Source: Maridesulfovibrio hydrothermalis AM13 = DSM 14728
GTDB lineage: Bacteria; Desulfobacterota; Desulfovibrionia; Desulfovibrionales; Desulfovibrionaceae
Assembly: GCF_000331025.1 (NCBI RefSeq)
Contig: NC_020055.1
Coordinates: forward strand, 2,451,370-2,515,369
Direction: 5' to 3'
DNA length: 64,000 nt
A program made the translations under genes and the position numbers. Every line of letters begins with the position of its first letter. Positions within the stretch are counted from its first letter, which is position 1. Shown here in pieces: positions 8,383-17,216 of this stretch. Under the pieces are notes generated by a model that did no database searches, was not told the DNA's origin, and saw only the letters and a program-made list of their open reading frames with translations.

Positions 8383-9114
8383 TTACAGGATCTGGTTCAG
8401 GAATTTTTTGGTTCTGTCAGATTCGGGGTTTGTGAAGAAATGTTCAGGAGTTCCTTTTTCAATGATCATACCCTGATCCATGAAAAGGACTTCATCGGCA
8501 ACTTCACGTGCAAAGCCCATTTCGTGGGTGACAACGACCATGGTCATGCCGTCTTTGGCCACTGTTTTCATAACATCAAGTACCTCGCCGATCATTTCCG
8601 GGTCCAGAGCTGATGTCGGTTCATCAAAAAGAAGCACTTTAGGTTCCATTGCCAGAGAACGGGCAATGGCAACGCGCTGTTGCTGCCCGCCTGAAAGCTG
8701 AGCCGGATAAACTCCTGCCTTATCATGGATGCCTACTTTTTTAAGCAGCTGCATGGCTATCTCGCCAGCTTCCTTCTTGGATCTTTTGCGGACAACTGTC
8801 TGGGCGACGGTCAGATTTTCAAGCACAGTCTTATGGGGAAAAAGGTTGAATGATTGAAAAACCATTCCGACTTCTTCTCTGATTTTATTGATATTAGTCT
8901 TAGGCGAAAGAATATTCACCCCATCAATAAAGATATGACCTGAGTCTGCATACTCCAGCCTGTTAAGGCAGCGCAGGAAGGTTGATTTACCGGAGCCGGA
9001 AGGTCCGATTACAACAACCACTTCTCCCTGATTAACAGTATGAGACACGTCAGACAGAGCCTGAACTTCATGCGGGACATAAAATGTTTTGTATATATTT
9101 TTTACTTCTATCAT
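8383..9114 (-). CDS. Polar amino-acid ABC transporter ATPase (GlnQ-like)
   Basis: The cytoplasmic ATPase of an amino-acid importer, 243 residues. Walker A is GPSGSGKST, the signature is [16 protein letters not shown], Walker B is [13 protein letters not shown], and the switch His is in VVTHEMGFA. Its ATG shares one base with the TAA of the permease gene (TAATG), so translation is coupled. With the permease (9114-10127) and binding protein (10224-11042) it forms one transporter. The specificity cannot be read from the ATPase. Confidence 0.93.
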   Translation of the reverse strand: MIEVKNIYKTFYVPHEVQALSDVSHTVNQGEVVVVIGPSGSGKSTFLRCLNRLEYADSGHIFIDGVNILSPKTNINKIREEVGMVFQSFNLFPHKTVLENLTVAQTVVRKRSKKEAGEIAMQLLKKVGIHDKAGVYPAQLSGGQQQRVAIARSLAMEPKVLLFDEPTSALDPEMIGEVLDVMKTVAKDGMTMVVVTHEMGFAREVADEVLFMDQGMIIEKGTPEHFFTNPESDRTKKFLNQIL

Positions 9115-10127
9115 TATCTCTGCACCATTCTTCTTTCAAGGTACTGGACAAACATTGAGAAGGTAAATGTCAGGATCAGGTAAAGTATCGCGCACAGAAA
9201 CCATAGTTCAAAGGGCTGTAAGCTTGTTGAAACAGCTTCACGTGTTCCCTTGGTCAACTCTCTGATGGCGATAACTCCCAGCAGCGATGAGTCTTTGATC
9301 ATGCTGATGAACTGTCCTGCAAGTGGAGGGAGAATCCTTCTGAATGCCTGCGGAAGAATAATCTGTTTCATGGCATTGTACTTGGACATGCCCAGAGAGC
9401 GGGCCGCCTCCATCTGTCCTTTGTGCACGGATTGGATACCGGCGCGGACAATTTCGGCCACATATGCTCCTGCAAAAATAGCAAGGGAGGCAATACCGAA
9501 CCAAAGCGGCGGTACTTGTGGAATATCATATTTAGCAAGCATGCTGTTTATGAGTGTTCCAAGTACAAAGTACCAGATGAAAATCTGTACTAACAGTGGG
9601 GAACCGCGGATGAGTTCAATATAAGTGATGGCGGAAAGCTTGAGTGCCGGGTTTTCTGAAATACGGGCTAAGCCGGTGAACAGGCCGAGAATAATCGCGA
9701 AGACAATCGCAATAGCACTGACTTTGAGGGTAACAATAAGCCCTTCAAGTATAAGTCCTGTTCGCCATTCTTTTTTATAGCCTATGGTGTCGCCGACGAA
9801 GACAGTGTCATCCTCATATACCTGCAGGCTGTCGACAGGGACTTCATACTGCTCAGACTCATTATCTTCACCGCTGATCAATACTAGTGCATTTGCACCG
9901 TTTTCTTTAATCGAAGAGATATGACCTTCAATTCCGGTGGTGATATTTTCTTCATGTTCGTAGTAGAAATAGCTGGGAATGCGTTCCCATCGCCAGACGT
10001 AATCTACCTGTTTAGTAGCGTAAAATAGCCCTGCAATCAGTGTAAAGAGGCCTACGAAAAATACTGTTTTCCAGAAAAGTTCGTATCCACGCCCCTTGCC
10101 GGGGGCTCTTAAAGATGTTCCGCTCAT
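9114..10127 (-). CDS. Amino-acid ABC transporter permease with an extra N-terminal domain
   Basis: Membrane subunit of a polar amino-acid importer (HisM/GlnP group), 337 residues; the family's usual length is about 220-260. The first hydrophobic segment (residues 18-38) is followed by a soluble insert at about 40-120 rich in charged and beta-prone sequence, before the standard permease core begins near residue 128. The EAA loop is visible as [29 protein letters not shown] without a break. The insert should lie on the periplasmic side and might interact with the binding protein; that is inference. The gene is separated from the binding-protein gene by an intrinsic terminator. Confidence 0.9.
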   Translation of the reverse strand: MSGTSLRAPGKGRGYELFWKTVFFVGLFTLIAGLFYATKQVDYVWRWERIPSYFYYEHEENITTGIEGHISSIKENGANALVLISGEDNESEQYEVPVDSLQVYEDDTVFVGDTIGYKKEWRTGLILEGLIVTLKVSAIAIVFAIILGLFTGLARISENPALKLSAITYIELIRGSPLLVQIFIWYFVLGTLINSMLAKYDIPQVPPLWFGIASLAIFAGAYVAEIVRAGIQSVHKGQMEAARSLGMSKYNAMKQIILPQAFRRILPPLAGQFISMIKDSSLLGVIAIRELTKGTREAVSTSLQPFELWFLCAILYLILTFTFSMFVQYLERRMVQR

Positions 10128-10166
10128 AATAATTCAGCCGATTTTAAAATTATACAATTAACAAAA

Positions 10167-10204
10167 AAACTTCAGGAAGCGGGAATTTTCGCTTCCTGAA
10201 GTTT
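10167..10204 (-). terminator. Internal terminator between binding-protein and permease genes
   Basis: A 15-base stem (AAACTTCAGGAAGCG and complement) is followed on the minus strand by TTTTTTTG. Partial termination here would give more binding protein than permease and ATPase, a common ABC-operon design. Confidence 0.85.
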
Positions 10205-10223
10205 GGAATTACAATAGCATCTA

Positions 10224-11042
10224 CTACTGAATTTTACTACGCCAGTTGGTGCTTTCGAACCATTTTTTGTAAAATTTCTGGTAGCGTCCGTCATTCTTGG
10301 TCTGAGTCAGAAAGTTGTTTAGGAAGTTGATGAAATCAGGATCGCCTTTACGGATACCCCAGGCCAGAGGCTCGTAGGTGAATGGTTTGTCGAGGAAGAA
10401 AAGTTTTCCTTTACCCTGTTCTGCCATGAAGATGGCGCAGAAGGGGAGGTCGTAAACCATAGCGGATGCTTTACCGTTGAGAACTTCAAGAGCTGCGTCA
10501 GTTTCAGTCTCGAAAGATTTATACTGTGCTTTAGGCAGAAGACGTTTAACGGCCTGTTCACCTGTTGTGCCCAGTTTGGAAACGATGGTGTACTCAGGAC
10601 TGTTCAGATCTTTGTAGGATTTGATTTTGTCTTTGAGTTTTTTATTAACTAAAGCAGTCTGGCCGACAACAATCATGGGGTCGGCAAAGTTGATTTTGAG
10701 ATTGCGTTCCTGTGTTACGGTCATACCGGCGGTGATGATGTCAATCTTATCGGTAAGGAGAGCGGGGATGATTCCGTCAAAGGACATGTTTACGGGAACA
10801 AATTTTACTCCCATAGCTTTGGCCAGTTCGCGAGCCATATCCATTTCAAAGCCGACGAATTTGCCGTTCTTGTCAGTCATTTCAAAAGGCATGTACCCTG
10901 AATCAAGACCGCAACGAAGCTCGCCTCTTTTGAGGATGGAGTTGATGGTGGATTTTTTAGCAAGGTCGATGTCAGATGCATTTGCACTGAAAGCGAAGCA
11001 GAGCACGAATGACAAGGCGAGCATTAGGCAAATTCTTTTCAT
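10224..11042 (-). CDS. Periplasmic amino-acid-binding protein of the ABC transporter
   Basis: A 272-residue family-3 solute-binding protein that captures the substrate in the periplasm. A signal peptide is clear (MKRICLMLALSFVLCFAFSANA, cleavage probably after ANA near residue 22). The family signature follows: GELRCGLDSGYMPFEM, FVGFEMDMARELAKAMG and DIITAGMTVTQERNLKINFADP. It starts the transporter transcript, with the permease and ATPase downstream past the terminator at 10167-10204. The ligand is probably a polar amino acid, but this is not resolved. Confidence 0.9.
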   Translation of the reverse strand: MKRICLMLALSFVLCFAFSANASDIDLAKKSTINSILKRGELRCGLDSGYMPFEMTDKNGKFVGFEMDMARELAKAMGVKFVPVNMSFDGIIPALLTDKIDIITAGMTVTQERNLKINFADPMIVVGQTALVNKKLKDKIKSYKDLNSPEYTIVSKLGTTGEQAVKRLLPKAQYKSFETETDAALEVLNGKASAMVYDLPFCAIFMAEQGKGKLFFLDKPFTYEPLAWGIRKGDPDFINFLNNFLTQTKNDGRYQKFYKKWFESTNWRSKIQ

Positions 11043-11100
11043 AGCTTTCTCCTTTGTATTAATGTGAGTTCAGATCAAATCAGTTATCAGCCGGGCGGGC

Positions 11101-11268
11101 TTAACCGTATTTTCCTTCAGTAAGGACTTCCTTGACAATCATTTCGACTTTGCACAGGGGGCAGGTCGGCATGGATTCTCCAGGAAAGTAAACAATACGG
11201 GTTTCCCTGCATTTGGGACAGATTACCTCGACGGCTTCCTGTCTTTCTGTTTTGGTCTTTTTTTTCAT
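11101..11268 (-). CDS. 55-residue zinc-ribbon microprotein
   Basis: A small frame with clear features: a lysine-rich start (MKKKTKTERQ), then two CxxC knuckles, CPKC at residues 17-20 and CPLC at 36-39, spaced as in a rubredoxin-like or zinc-ribbon fold, and a stop after residue 55. An AGGGG ribosome site lies upstream of ATG 11268. It lies on the minus strand in the region between the two divergent ABC cassettes, 58 bases before the first binding-protein gene, so it could be the first gene of that transcript. The overlapping longer frame at 11117-11329 is not the coding frame. Function unknown; metal binding is inferred from the cysteines. Confidence 0.75.
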   Translation of the reverse strand: MKKKTKTERQEAVEVICPKCRETRIVYFPGESMPTCPLCKVEMIVKEVLTEGKYG

Positions 11269-11467
11269 CGTATATTGCCCCTTTTAAAAAATAATTTGTA
11301 AATGTACCGTTTTTGTGAATAAAGTTCAAGAAATCATTTTTTTTACAAACATAATAATGCTCAAGGTACAGTATTGTCTATGTAAACCCTTATTGACATG
11401 GTTCGCGAATTATATAATTTTCATCTTTGTTATTTAAGGGTGTTTTAACTTTTTTTGGAGGAATATT

Positions 11468-12220
11468 ATGTTGAAAAAGATTGTCGTCGTCTTGATGCTT
11501 TCATTATTTGTAGCTTTACCTGCTTTTGCCGGCAGTAAAGCTCCCGTAATTACAATTGCTTCTGACTGCACATGGCCCCCTATGGAGTTTGTTAATAAAG
11601 ATAAACAGGTAGTTGGTTTTTCTGTTGATCTTATGAAAGCTTGTGCAAAGGCTGCCGGTTATGAAGTAAAGATCAAGAACGTTGCATGGGACGGCATCTT
11701 TGCCGGACTTGCCGGCGGAAGGTACGATGCAATCTGTTCCTCCGTTACTATTAATGAAAAACGTAAAAAAATTATGGACTTCTCTGTTCCTTATTTTGAA
11801 GTTCAGCAGTCTGTAGTTACTAATAAAGATTCCGATGCAAAAACTCTTTCCGACTTGAAAGGCCGTAATGTTGGTGCTCAGATCGGTACAACCGGATATT
11901 TTGCTATTAAAGGCGCAGAAGGTGTTACCCCGAAGTCTTATGATGAAATCGGTCTTGCTATAGAAGATCTTTACAACGGCCGTCTTGCCGCGGTTGTTTG
12001 TGATGACCCTATCGCAGCTGACTTTGCTTTGCAGCAGGAAGATTACTCAAAGAGACTCAAGATTGCTTTTGTTGTTAAAAGCGATAAAGCCGAGTACCTC
12101 GGCGTTGCTGTAAAAAAAGGCAATACTGAAATTATTAATCTCATCAACAAGGGTCTCGCTGCTGTTAGAGCTGACGGCACTTATGATAAAATTAAAGCTA
12201 AGTGGTTCGGTAGCAACTAG
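11468..12220 (+). CDS. Periplasmic amino-acid-binding protein, second ABC cassette
   Basis: A 250-residue family-3 binding protein with a signal peptide ending near AFAG (residue 22). The fold signature is seen in TIASDCTWPPMEFVNKDK, VVGFSVDLMKACAKAAG and YDAICSSVTINEKRKKIMDFS. GGAGG precedes the ATG. It begins a plus-strand cassette (binding protein, permease, ATPase) that mirrors the minus-strand cassette on the other side of the 11269-11467 spacer. A TTGACA at 11393 with TATAAT at 11413 (14-base spacing) or TAATTT at 11415 (16-base spacing) may be its promoter. Substrate unknown; lysine/arginine or cystine-type ligands are typical of the family. Confidence 0.9.
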   Translation: MLKKIVVVLMLSLFVALPAFAGSKAPVITIASDCTWPPMEFVNKDKQVVGFSVDLMKACAKAAGYEVKIKNVAWDGIFAGLAGGRYDAICSSVTINEKRKKIMDFSVPYFEVQQSVVTNKDSDAKTLSDLKGRNVGAQIGTTGYFAIKGAEGVTPKSYDEIGLAIEDLYNGRLAAVVCDDPIAADFALQQEDYSKRLKIAFVVKSDKAEYLGVAVKKGNTEIINLINKGLAAVRADGTYDKIKAKWFGSN

Positions 12221-12254
12221 CTCCATGAACCAGCAGGCTTGATTAACAAGTTCG

Positions 12255-12288
12255 GGCCGGGATCGGGCAAAATAGACCGATCCCGGCC
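12255..12288 (+). terminator. Intercistronic hairpin after the binding-protein gene
   Basis: A 12-base GC-rich stem (GGCCGGGATCGG and complement) followed only by TTCT. With no real T-run it is more likely an mRNA-stabilising or partial terminator element between binding-protein and permease genes. Confidence 0.6.
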
Positions 12289-12315
12289 TTCTCATGCAAG
12301 CCGGGTAAATAAAGT

Positions 12316-13098
12316 ATGACAGATAAACAAATCAAAATTGAAGTTACTGACGGGGCCAGTATTCCCGACAGCGAAGACCGGGGAATTTTCAATGCATGGT
12401 GGGTCTCCTTCATCGGTGCGGTAGGAACCATTGCCTATCTGGTTATCACAAAGCCTGAGCCGTATAGAGAGATTTTAATGTTTGTGCCGGATGGAATTTT
12501 AGTGACTTTTGAGGTTACTATCTGTTCTATTCTGGGGGCTTTGGTGATTGGCCTTTTTGCCGGACTGGGAAGAATTTCGAGCAACTCACTGATTAATCTC
12601 ATTGCGTCAACTTATATTGAGATTGTCAGGGGTATTCCGCTTCTCGTTCAACTTTTTTACATTTACTATGCAATGGGCAGGGTGTTTCAGGTTCCCGATA
12701 TGCTTTCGGCTATTATTGCCATGAGCGTATGTTACGGAGCATATATGGGTGAAGTGTTCCGGGCCGGTATTGAGTCGATTGACCCCGGCCAGACCGAGGC
12801 GGCAAGGTCGCTTGGATTTAACAAAAATGAGACTATGTTTCTTGTTATTTTGCCTCAGGCATGGAGAACTATCCTGCCGCCGGTCGGGAATGAATTTATT
12901 GCGCTTTTAAAAGATTCTTCTCTTGTTTCCATTCTGGCTGTAGCTGATATCTTAAGGCGCGGTCGTGAATTTGCCGCTGAAAGTTTTCAGTATTTTGAAA
13001 CTTACACAATGATCGCTCTTTTGTACCTTTTGATCACACTGATCCTTTCAAAGGGCGTAAGCCACATGGAAGAGAGGTTGAACCATTATGACCGCTAG
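12316..13098 (+). CDS. Amino-acid ABC transporter permease, second cassette
   Basis: A 260-residue HisM/GlnP-type inner-membrane permease. After a polar N-terminal tail of about 30 residues come hydrophobic segments, the [20 protein letters not shown] stretch, and the EAA loop [24 protein letters not shown]. Unlike the first-cassette permease (9114-10127) there is only a short gap between the first segment and the core, so no large periplasmic insert. Its end overlaps the ATPase gene by 11 bases. Confidence 0.92.
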   Translation: MTDKQIKIEVTDGASIPDSEDRGIFNAWWVSFIGAVGTIAYLVITKPEPYREILMFVPDGILVTFEVTICSILGALVIGLFAGLGRISSNSLINLIASTYIEIVRGIPLLVQLFYIYYAMGRVFQVPDMLSAIIAMSVCYGAYMGEVFRAGIESIDPGQTEAARSLGFNKNETMFLVILPQAWRTILPPVGNEFIALLKDSSLVSILAVADILRRGREFAAESFQYFETYTMIALLYLLITLILSKGVSHMEERLNHYDR

Positions 13099-13825
13099 TC
13101 CCATTATCGAAATTAAAAATGTCTACAAGTTTTTCGGTGATCTGGCTGCACTGAGTGATGTGTCTCTGGATATAAAACCCGGTGAAAAAGTTGTAATCAT
13201 CGGTCCTTCTGGGTCCGGTAAAAGTACACTTCTGCGCTCTATCAACCGTCTGGAAGAGATCAATAAGGGAACTATTATTGTTGACGGTCTTGATGTGCAT
13301 GACAAAGAAAATGATATCAATACCATCCGTCAGGAACTGGGGATGGTGTTTCAGTCATTTAATTTGTTTCCGCATAAGACAGTCCTTGAGAATTTGACTA
13401 TGGCTCCTATCAAGCTCAAAGGGCTTGATAAAGAGGAAGCCAAAGCGGTGGCGGTTGATCTGCTTAAGAAAGTAGGGATCAGGGAGAAGGCTAATGTCTA
13501 TCCTTCAAAGCTTTCCGGTGGTCAGCAGCAGAGGGTTGCCATTGCACGCGCTTTGGCGATGAATCCTAAGATAATGCTTTTTGACGAACCGACTTCCGCT
13601 CTTGATCCTGAAATGATCGGTGAAGTTCTTGATGTTATGAAGAATCTTGCCCGTGAAGGGATGACTATGGTGGTTGTAACGCATGAAATGGGTTTTGCCA
13701 GAGAAGTAGCTGACAGGATCATTTTTATGGAAGACGGTCGTATCATTGCCTCCGAGGCTCCAGAAGAGTTTTTCAGCTGTACAGATCATCCTCGTTTAAA
13801 GCAGTTTTTGGATCAGATTCTGTAA
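13088..13825 (+). CDS. Amino-acid ABC transporter ATPase, second cassette
   Basis: A 245-residue GlnQ-like ATPase closely similar to the one at 8383-9114. Walker A is GPSGSGKST, signature [16 protein letters not shown], Walker [14 protein letters not shown], switch His in VVTHEMGFA. Both ATPases share the same [15 protein letters not shown]-loop segment, so the two cassettes are paralogues. It overlaps the permease gene by 11 bases and is followed by an intrinsic terminator. Confidence 0.93.
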   Translation: MTASPIIEIKNVYKFFGDLAALSDVSLDIKPGEKVVIIGPSGSGKSTLLRSINRLEEINKGTIIVDGLDVHDKENDINTIRQELGMVFQSFNLFPHKTVLENLTMAPIKLKGLDKEEAKAVAVDLLKKVGIREKANVYPSKLSGGQQQRVAIARALAMNPKIMLFDEPTSALDPEMIGEVLDVMKNLAREGMTMVVVTHEMGFAREVADRIIFMEDGRIIASEAPEEFFSCTDHPRLKQFLDQIL

Positions 13826-13861
13826 TGCGGTTGAGTTTACTCAATAAAATACTCGTAATCG

Positions 13862-13890
13862 ACCGGGCCTTTTTCAGGTCCGGTTTTTTT
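13862..13890 (+). terminator. Intrinsic terminator of the second ABC cassette
   Basis: ACCGGGCC pairs with GGTCCGGT (one G-U pair) and seven T residues follow. Confidence 0.8.
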
Positions 13891-13986
13891 GTGTAAAAAA
13901 AGCGCAGATGCTGTTTGCAATATTGAAATATTTTATTATATATACAGGTATTATTTATTTTAATACTAAGTTGAACGGGGTTATTA

Positions 13987-15957
13987 ATGGCCGGCAAGCG
14001 GATTCTTGTTGTTGATGATGAACGTATTGTAAATCTTGATATTCAGGCAACCCTGAAACGTTTGGGATATATAATTGTCGGAGATGCGGTCTCCGGTGAT
14101 GAAGCTATTGAGAAGGCAGCTAAATTCAAGCCTGATCTGGTTCTGATGGACATTAAACTCCGTGGTGAGATGGACGGGGTTGAAGCTGCCAATTTTATTA
14201 TTAAAAGTTATGATGTTCCCGTTGTATTTCTTACCGCTTATTCTGACGATCAGACTCTGAACAGAGCAAAACTGTCCGGACCTTTCGGGTATCTTTTGAA
14301 ACCTTTTGAGGAGCGCGATTTGCGCTCTGCTATTGAAATCGCTCTGTATAAACATGGGATGGAGCAGGAATTCCGGCAGGCTGTTTATGACGCTGAGGCT
14401 GCCAATGAAGCAAAAAGCTCGTTTCTGGCAACCATAAGTCATGAGCTGAGAACCCCTATGAACGGAATTCTGGGGCTTAGTGAAATTCTTCTGGGAACCG
14501 GCCTTGATAATGAGCAGCTTGAATATGTGGAGCTGATTAAAGGCTCTGCTACTTCTCTACTGCGCGTGCTGAATGATATGCTTGATTATTCAAAGATTGA
14601 GCGTCGTATTCTAGAACTGCGGGAAGGAACATTTGATGTACGCCAGACTCTGGGGATGATCATGAGCACTCATCATGAGGTGGCTGCTAAAAAAGGCCTT
14701 CAGATGGAGTGTTTTGTGCATCCTGATGTTGCAGGGGAATTGCAGGGGGATTCCGGCAGATTGACTCAGATACTTAATAATCTGGTCAGTAACGGTATCA
14801 AATATACCGACAAAGGTGGTGTCACCATTGAGGTTATGCCTGACGATTTTGAAGCCGATCCTTATCCTGAAGGGTGTATGAGGTTGCTTTTCATCGTGAG
14901 CGATACCGGACTCGGGATTTCCAGAGATAAAGCTGACTGTATTTTTGACAGTTTTACCCAGCTTGAAGATTATATGACCAGAAAGCATGGGGGAATAGGT
15001 TTGGGGCTGACCATTTCCTATAACCTTGTGAACATGCTGCAAGGATCAATGTGGCTGGAAACCGCTCCAAGTAACGGCAGCAGCTTCTTTTTCACGGCTG
15101 TTTTTAAAAGAACACGCAGCATTGCAAGCAGTGATGCACCCAGTGATAATGTTTATGAATCAGCGGCATTTAACAGCCTTAAACGCATTTTGCTGGCTGA
15201 TGATAATATTATTACCCGCCGGGTGGTTTCAGCTTTTCTGGAAAATGCTAATTGCGAACTGGAGATTGTTGAAAATGGTCGGGACGCAATTAATGTATTG
15301 CAGGAGAAAGATTTTGATCTGGTCATAATGGATGTTCAAATGCCGGTGATGGATGGACTGGAAGCAACTAGAGTGATTCGTTCCGGTCAAGTTGCCAATA
15401 TTGATCAGAATACACCCATTTTGGCGTTGACAGCTCATGCTATGAAAGGAGACAGGGAGCGATGCCTTGAGGTTGGAATGAACGGTTATCTGTCTAAACC
15501 TTTTAGATCCTCCAGTCTTATCGAAGCAATGCGTTCTGTCTTAAAAGGAGCGGGCAGCGGCCAGTCTGCAATTTCAATATCATCTGATTTAGACGAAACT
15601 TCTTATCTTGATCTCAAGGGTACAATTGCAAGGCTTGACGGAAATGATGGCTTGGTTCGAGAAATTTACAGCCATTTTTTAAAGCTGGTCCCTAAGCATA
15701 TTTCAGCCATAGAGAAATTGGTGGATAAGTGTGATGTTGACGCTTTAAGCCATGAAATCTTGATTCTTCGCGGTCTGGCCCTTGATGTGGGAGCGCACAA
15801 GATTTGTAGTTTGACCGATGAAATCGAAAGGCATTTAAAACAGGGAAGTCTAGCAACCGTTGAAGGTCTGGTCGCACGTATGAGAAGCGAAGCAGACAAT
15901 ACTCTGGCGGTGATGTCAGATTACATTTTCAAGTCATCTGATTTTAATTGTGTTTGA
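13987..15957 (+). CDS. Hybrid histidine kinase: REC - HisKA - HATPase - REC - degenerate Hpt
   Basis: A soluble 656-residue phosphorelay protein. Residues 4-120 are a receiver (Asp55 in [10 protein letters not shown]). HisKA carries His152 in [10 protein letters not shown]. The ATPase domain spans about 220-375, with N-box [11 protein letters not shown] and G-boxes DTGLG and GIGLGL. A second receiver spans 398-520 (Asp449 in [13 protein letters not shown]). Residues 540-650 are Hpt-like, but the family's HxxKG site reads ILILRG, so the phosphorylatable His is not in register; the nearest is His589. There are no membrane segments. The gene stands between an upstream terminator and the AI-2E permease gene, 65 bases downstream. 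Confidence 0.9.
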   Translation: MAGKRILVVDDERIVNLDIQATLKRLGYIIVGDAVSGDEAIEKAAKFKPDLVLMDIKLRGEMDGVEAANFIIKSYDVPVVFLTAYSDDQTLNRAKLSGPFGYLLKPFEERDLRSAIEIALYKHGMEQEFRQAVYDAEAANEAKSSFLATISHELRTPMNGILGLSEILLGTGLDNEQLEYVELIKGSATSLLRVLNDMLDYSKIERRILELREGTFDVRQTLGMIMSTHHEVAAKKGLQMECFVHPDVAGELQGDSGRLTQILNNLVSNGIKYTDKGGVTIEVMPDDFEADPYPEGCMRLLFIVSDTGLGISRDKADCIFDSFTQLEDYMTRKHGGIGLGLTISYNLVNMLQGSMWLETAPSNGSSFFFTAVFKRTRSIASSDAPSDNVYESAAFNSLKRILLADDNIITRRVVSAFLENANCELEIVENGRDAINVLQEKDFDLVIMDVQMPVMDGLEATRVIRSGQVANIDQNTPILALTAHAMKGDRERCLEVGMNGYLSKPFRSSSLIEAMRSVLKGAGSGQSAISISSDLDETSYLDLKGTIARLDGNDGLVREIYSHFLKLVPKHISAIEKLVDKCDVDALSHEILILRGLALDVGAHKICSLTDEIERHLKQGSLATVEGLVARMRSEADNTLAVMSDYIFKSSDFNCV

Positions 15958-16022
15958 GCTGTTTATCTGGGAAAATAAGTTCTGTTTTTTCAAATTTACT
16001 AATACGCTCGAAGGACCGGTTA

Positions 16023-17117
16023 ATGACTCCTCCTGATAAAGAGATTATTAAATCTCCTGCCATCTACACTTTCTTTCTGATTTTGTTGCTTATCTCGGCT
16101 ATCGCGCTGGGGTATTCGGTTGCTAAGCCGTTTATAAATACAATTGTCATTTCAGTTGTTTTGAGCGGAATATTTTATCCTTTAACCAGTCGTATCAGCC
16201 GGCGCATAGGAAACAGGAATGGTCTGGCTGCATTTCTTACTGTCTGCATAATTGTATTTGCTATTATCATTCCTGCCATAATTTTCTTTTTCGGTCTGAT
16301 AGGTCAAGGGGTGTCTTCGGTTTCTGCCATCAATGAATGGCTCAGAACAACTGATTTTTCGACTCTTTTTAATTCAGATCAATACAGCAGCTATATACAG
16401 TGGGTTGAAGAGCATTTTCCATTTTTAGAAATCAGTTCTATGGATATTCAGTCAAAAGTGCTTGAGATTTCCAGAACTTTCGGCCAGATGATGTTAACTT
16501 CCGGAACTTGGCTTGCCGGGAATATGGCGAGTCTGGTTGCCCATTTTCTGATAATGTTCTTTCTTGTTTTTTCATTTCTGCGTGATGGAAAACAATTTCT
16601 TGCCCGTATAAGATATCTTTCTCCTCTCAAAGTTGAGCAGGAAGATTTTATTCTATCCAGTTTACGCAAGGTTTCAAAATCTGTCCTTTTCGGAAGTCTT
16701 TTTGTTGCTTTTCTGCAAGGAGTTGTCGGAGGAATCGGGCTGGCGATCGTAGGCGTTCCTGCTCTTTTCTGGGGTACGATGATGAGTTTTACTTCTCTTA
16801 TCCCCGTTCTGGGGACAGGTCTTATCTGGGTTCCGGCAACGGTTTATCTGTTGATCATCGGTAAAACTAAAATGGCGATATTTCTGCTGCTTTGGTGTGG
16901 TGTCTTAGTTACCGGAATCGATACAGTTATCAGACCCATTATTGTCAGAGAGGCTTCTCGTGTCTCGACGATCTATGTCTTTTTAGCCATACTTGGCGGT
17001 ATCAGTGCTTTCGGGCCATTAGGTATTCTTTACGGCCCGCTGACTCTTACTTTTCTACTGGTTATGCTTCATATCTATGGTCTTGAATTTCAGGATGTGC
17101 TTAAAAATAAAAAGTGA
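16023..17117 (+). CDS. AI-2E family transporter (PerM-like permease)
   Basis: A 364-residue inner-membrane protein of the AI-2 exporter/PerM family. Paired hydrophobic segments at the N terminus, a soluble stretch around 110-165, and several C-terminal segments with the family's glycine/proline-rich VPALFWGTMMSFTSLIPVLG sequence. I use ATG 16023, which follows AAGGACC, rather than the frame starting at 15948 that would overlap the kinase gene. The cargo is unknown; family members include an AI-2 exporter and a sodium/proton antiporter. A 24-base perfect inverted repeat terminates it. Confidence 0.86.
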   Translation: MTPPDKEIIKSPAIYTFFLILLLISAIALGYSVAKPFINTIVISVVLSGIFYPLTSRISRRIGNRNGLAAFLTVCIIVFAIIIPAIIFFFGLIGQGVSSVSAINEWLRTTDFSTLFNSDQYSSYIQWVEEHFPFLEISSMDIQSKVLEISRTFGQMMLTSGTWLAGNMASLVAHFLIMFFLVFSFLRDGKQFLARIRYLSPLKVEQEDFILSSLRKVSKSVLFGSLFVAFLQGVVGGIGLAIVGVPALFWGTMMSFTSLIPVLGTGLIWVPATVYLLIIGKTKMAIFLLLWCGVLVTGIDTVIRPIIVREASRVSTIYVFLAILGGISAFGPLGILYGPLTLTFLLVMLHIYGLEFQDVLKNKK

Positions 17118-17137
17118 TTTTAAAAGTATATTTAATT

Positions 17138-17196
17138 GGAAAACGCAAAATCCCCCGTGTAACTATTTTAGATACACGGGGGATTTTGCGTTTTCC
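17138..17196. terminator. Bidirectional terminator, 24-base perfect arms
   Basis: Arms at 17138-17161 and 17173-17196 are exact complements, with an 11-base loop. The A-rich and T-rich outer parts let it stop transcription from both convergent genes (16023-17117 plus and 17217-18845 minus). Confidence 0.9.
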
Positions 17197-17216
17197 GGCT
17201 CTCTTAAATAAAACGG

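Noticed and set aside
11117-11329. 70-codon minus-strand frame
   Set aside because: Overlaps the better supported zinc-ribbon gene in another frame; that one has the cysteine pattern and ribosome site.
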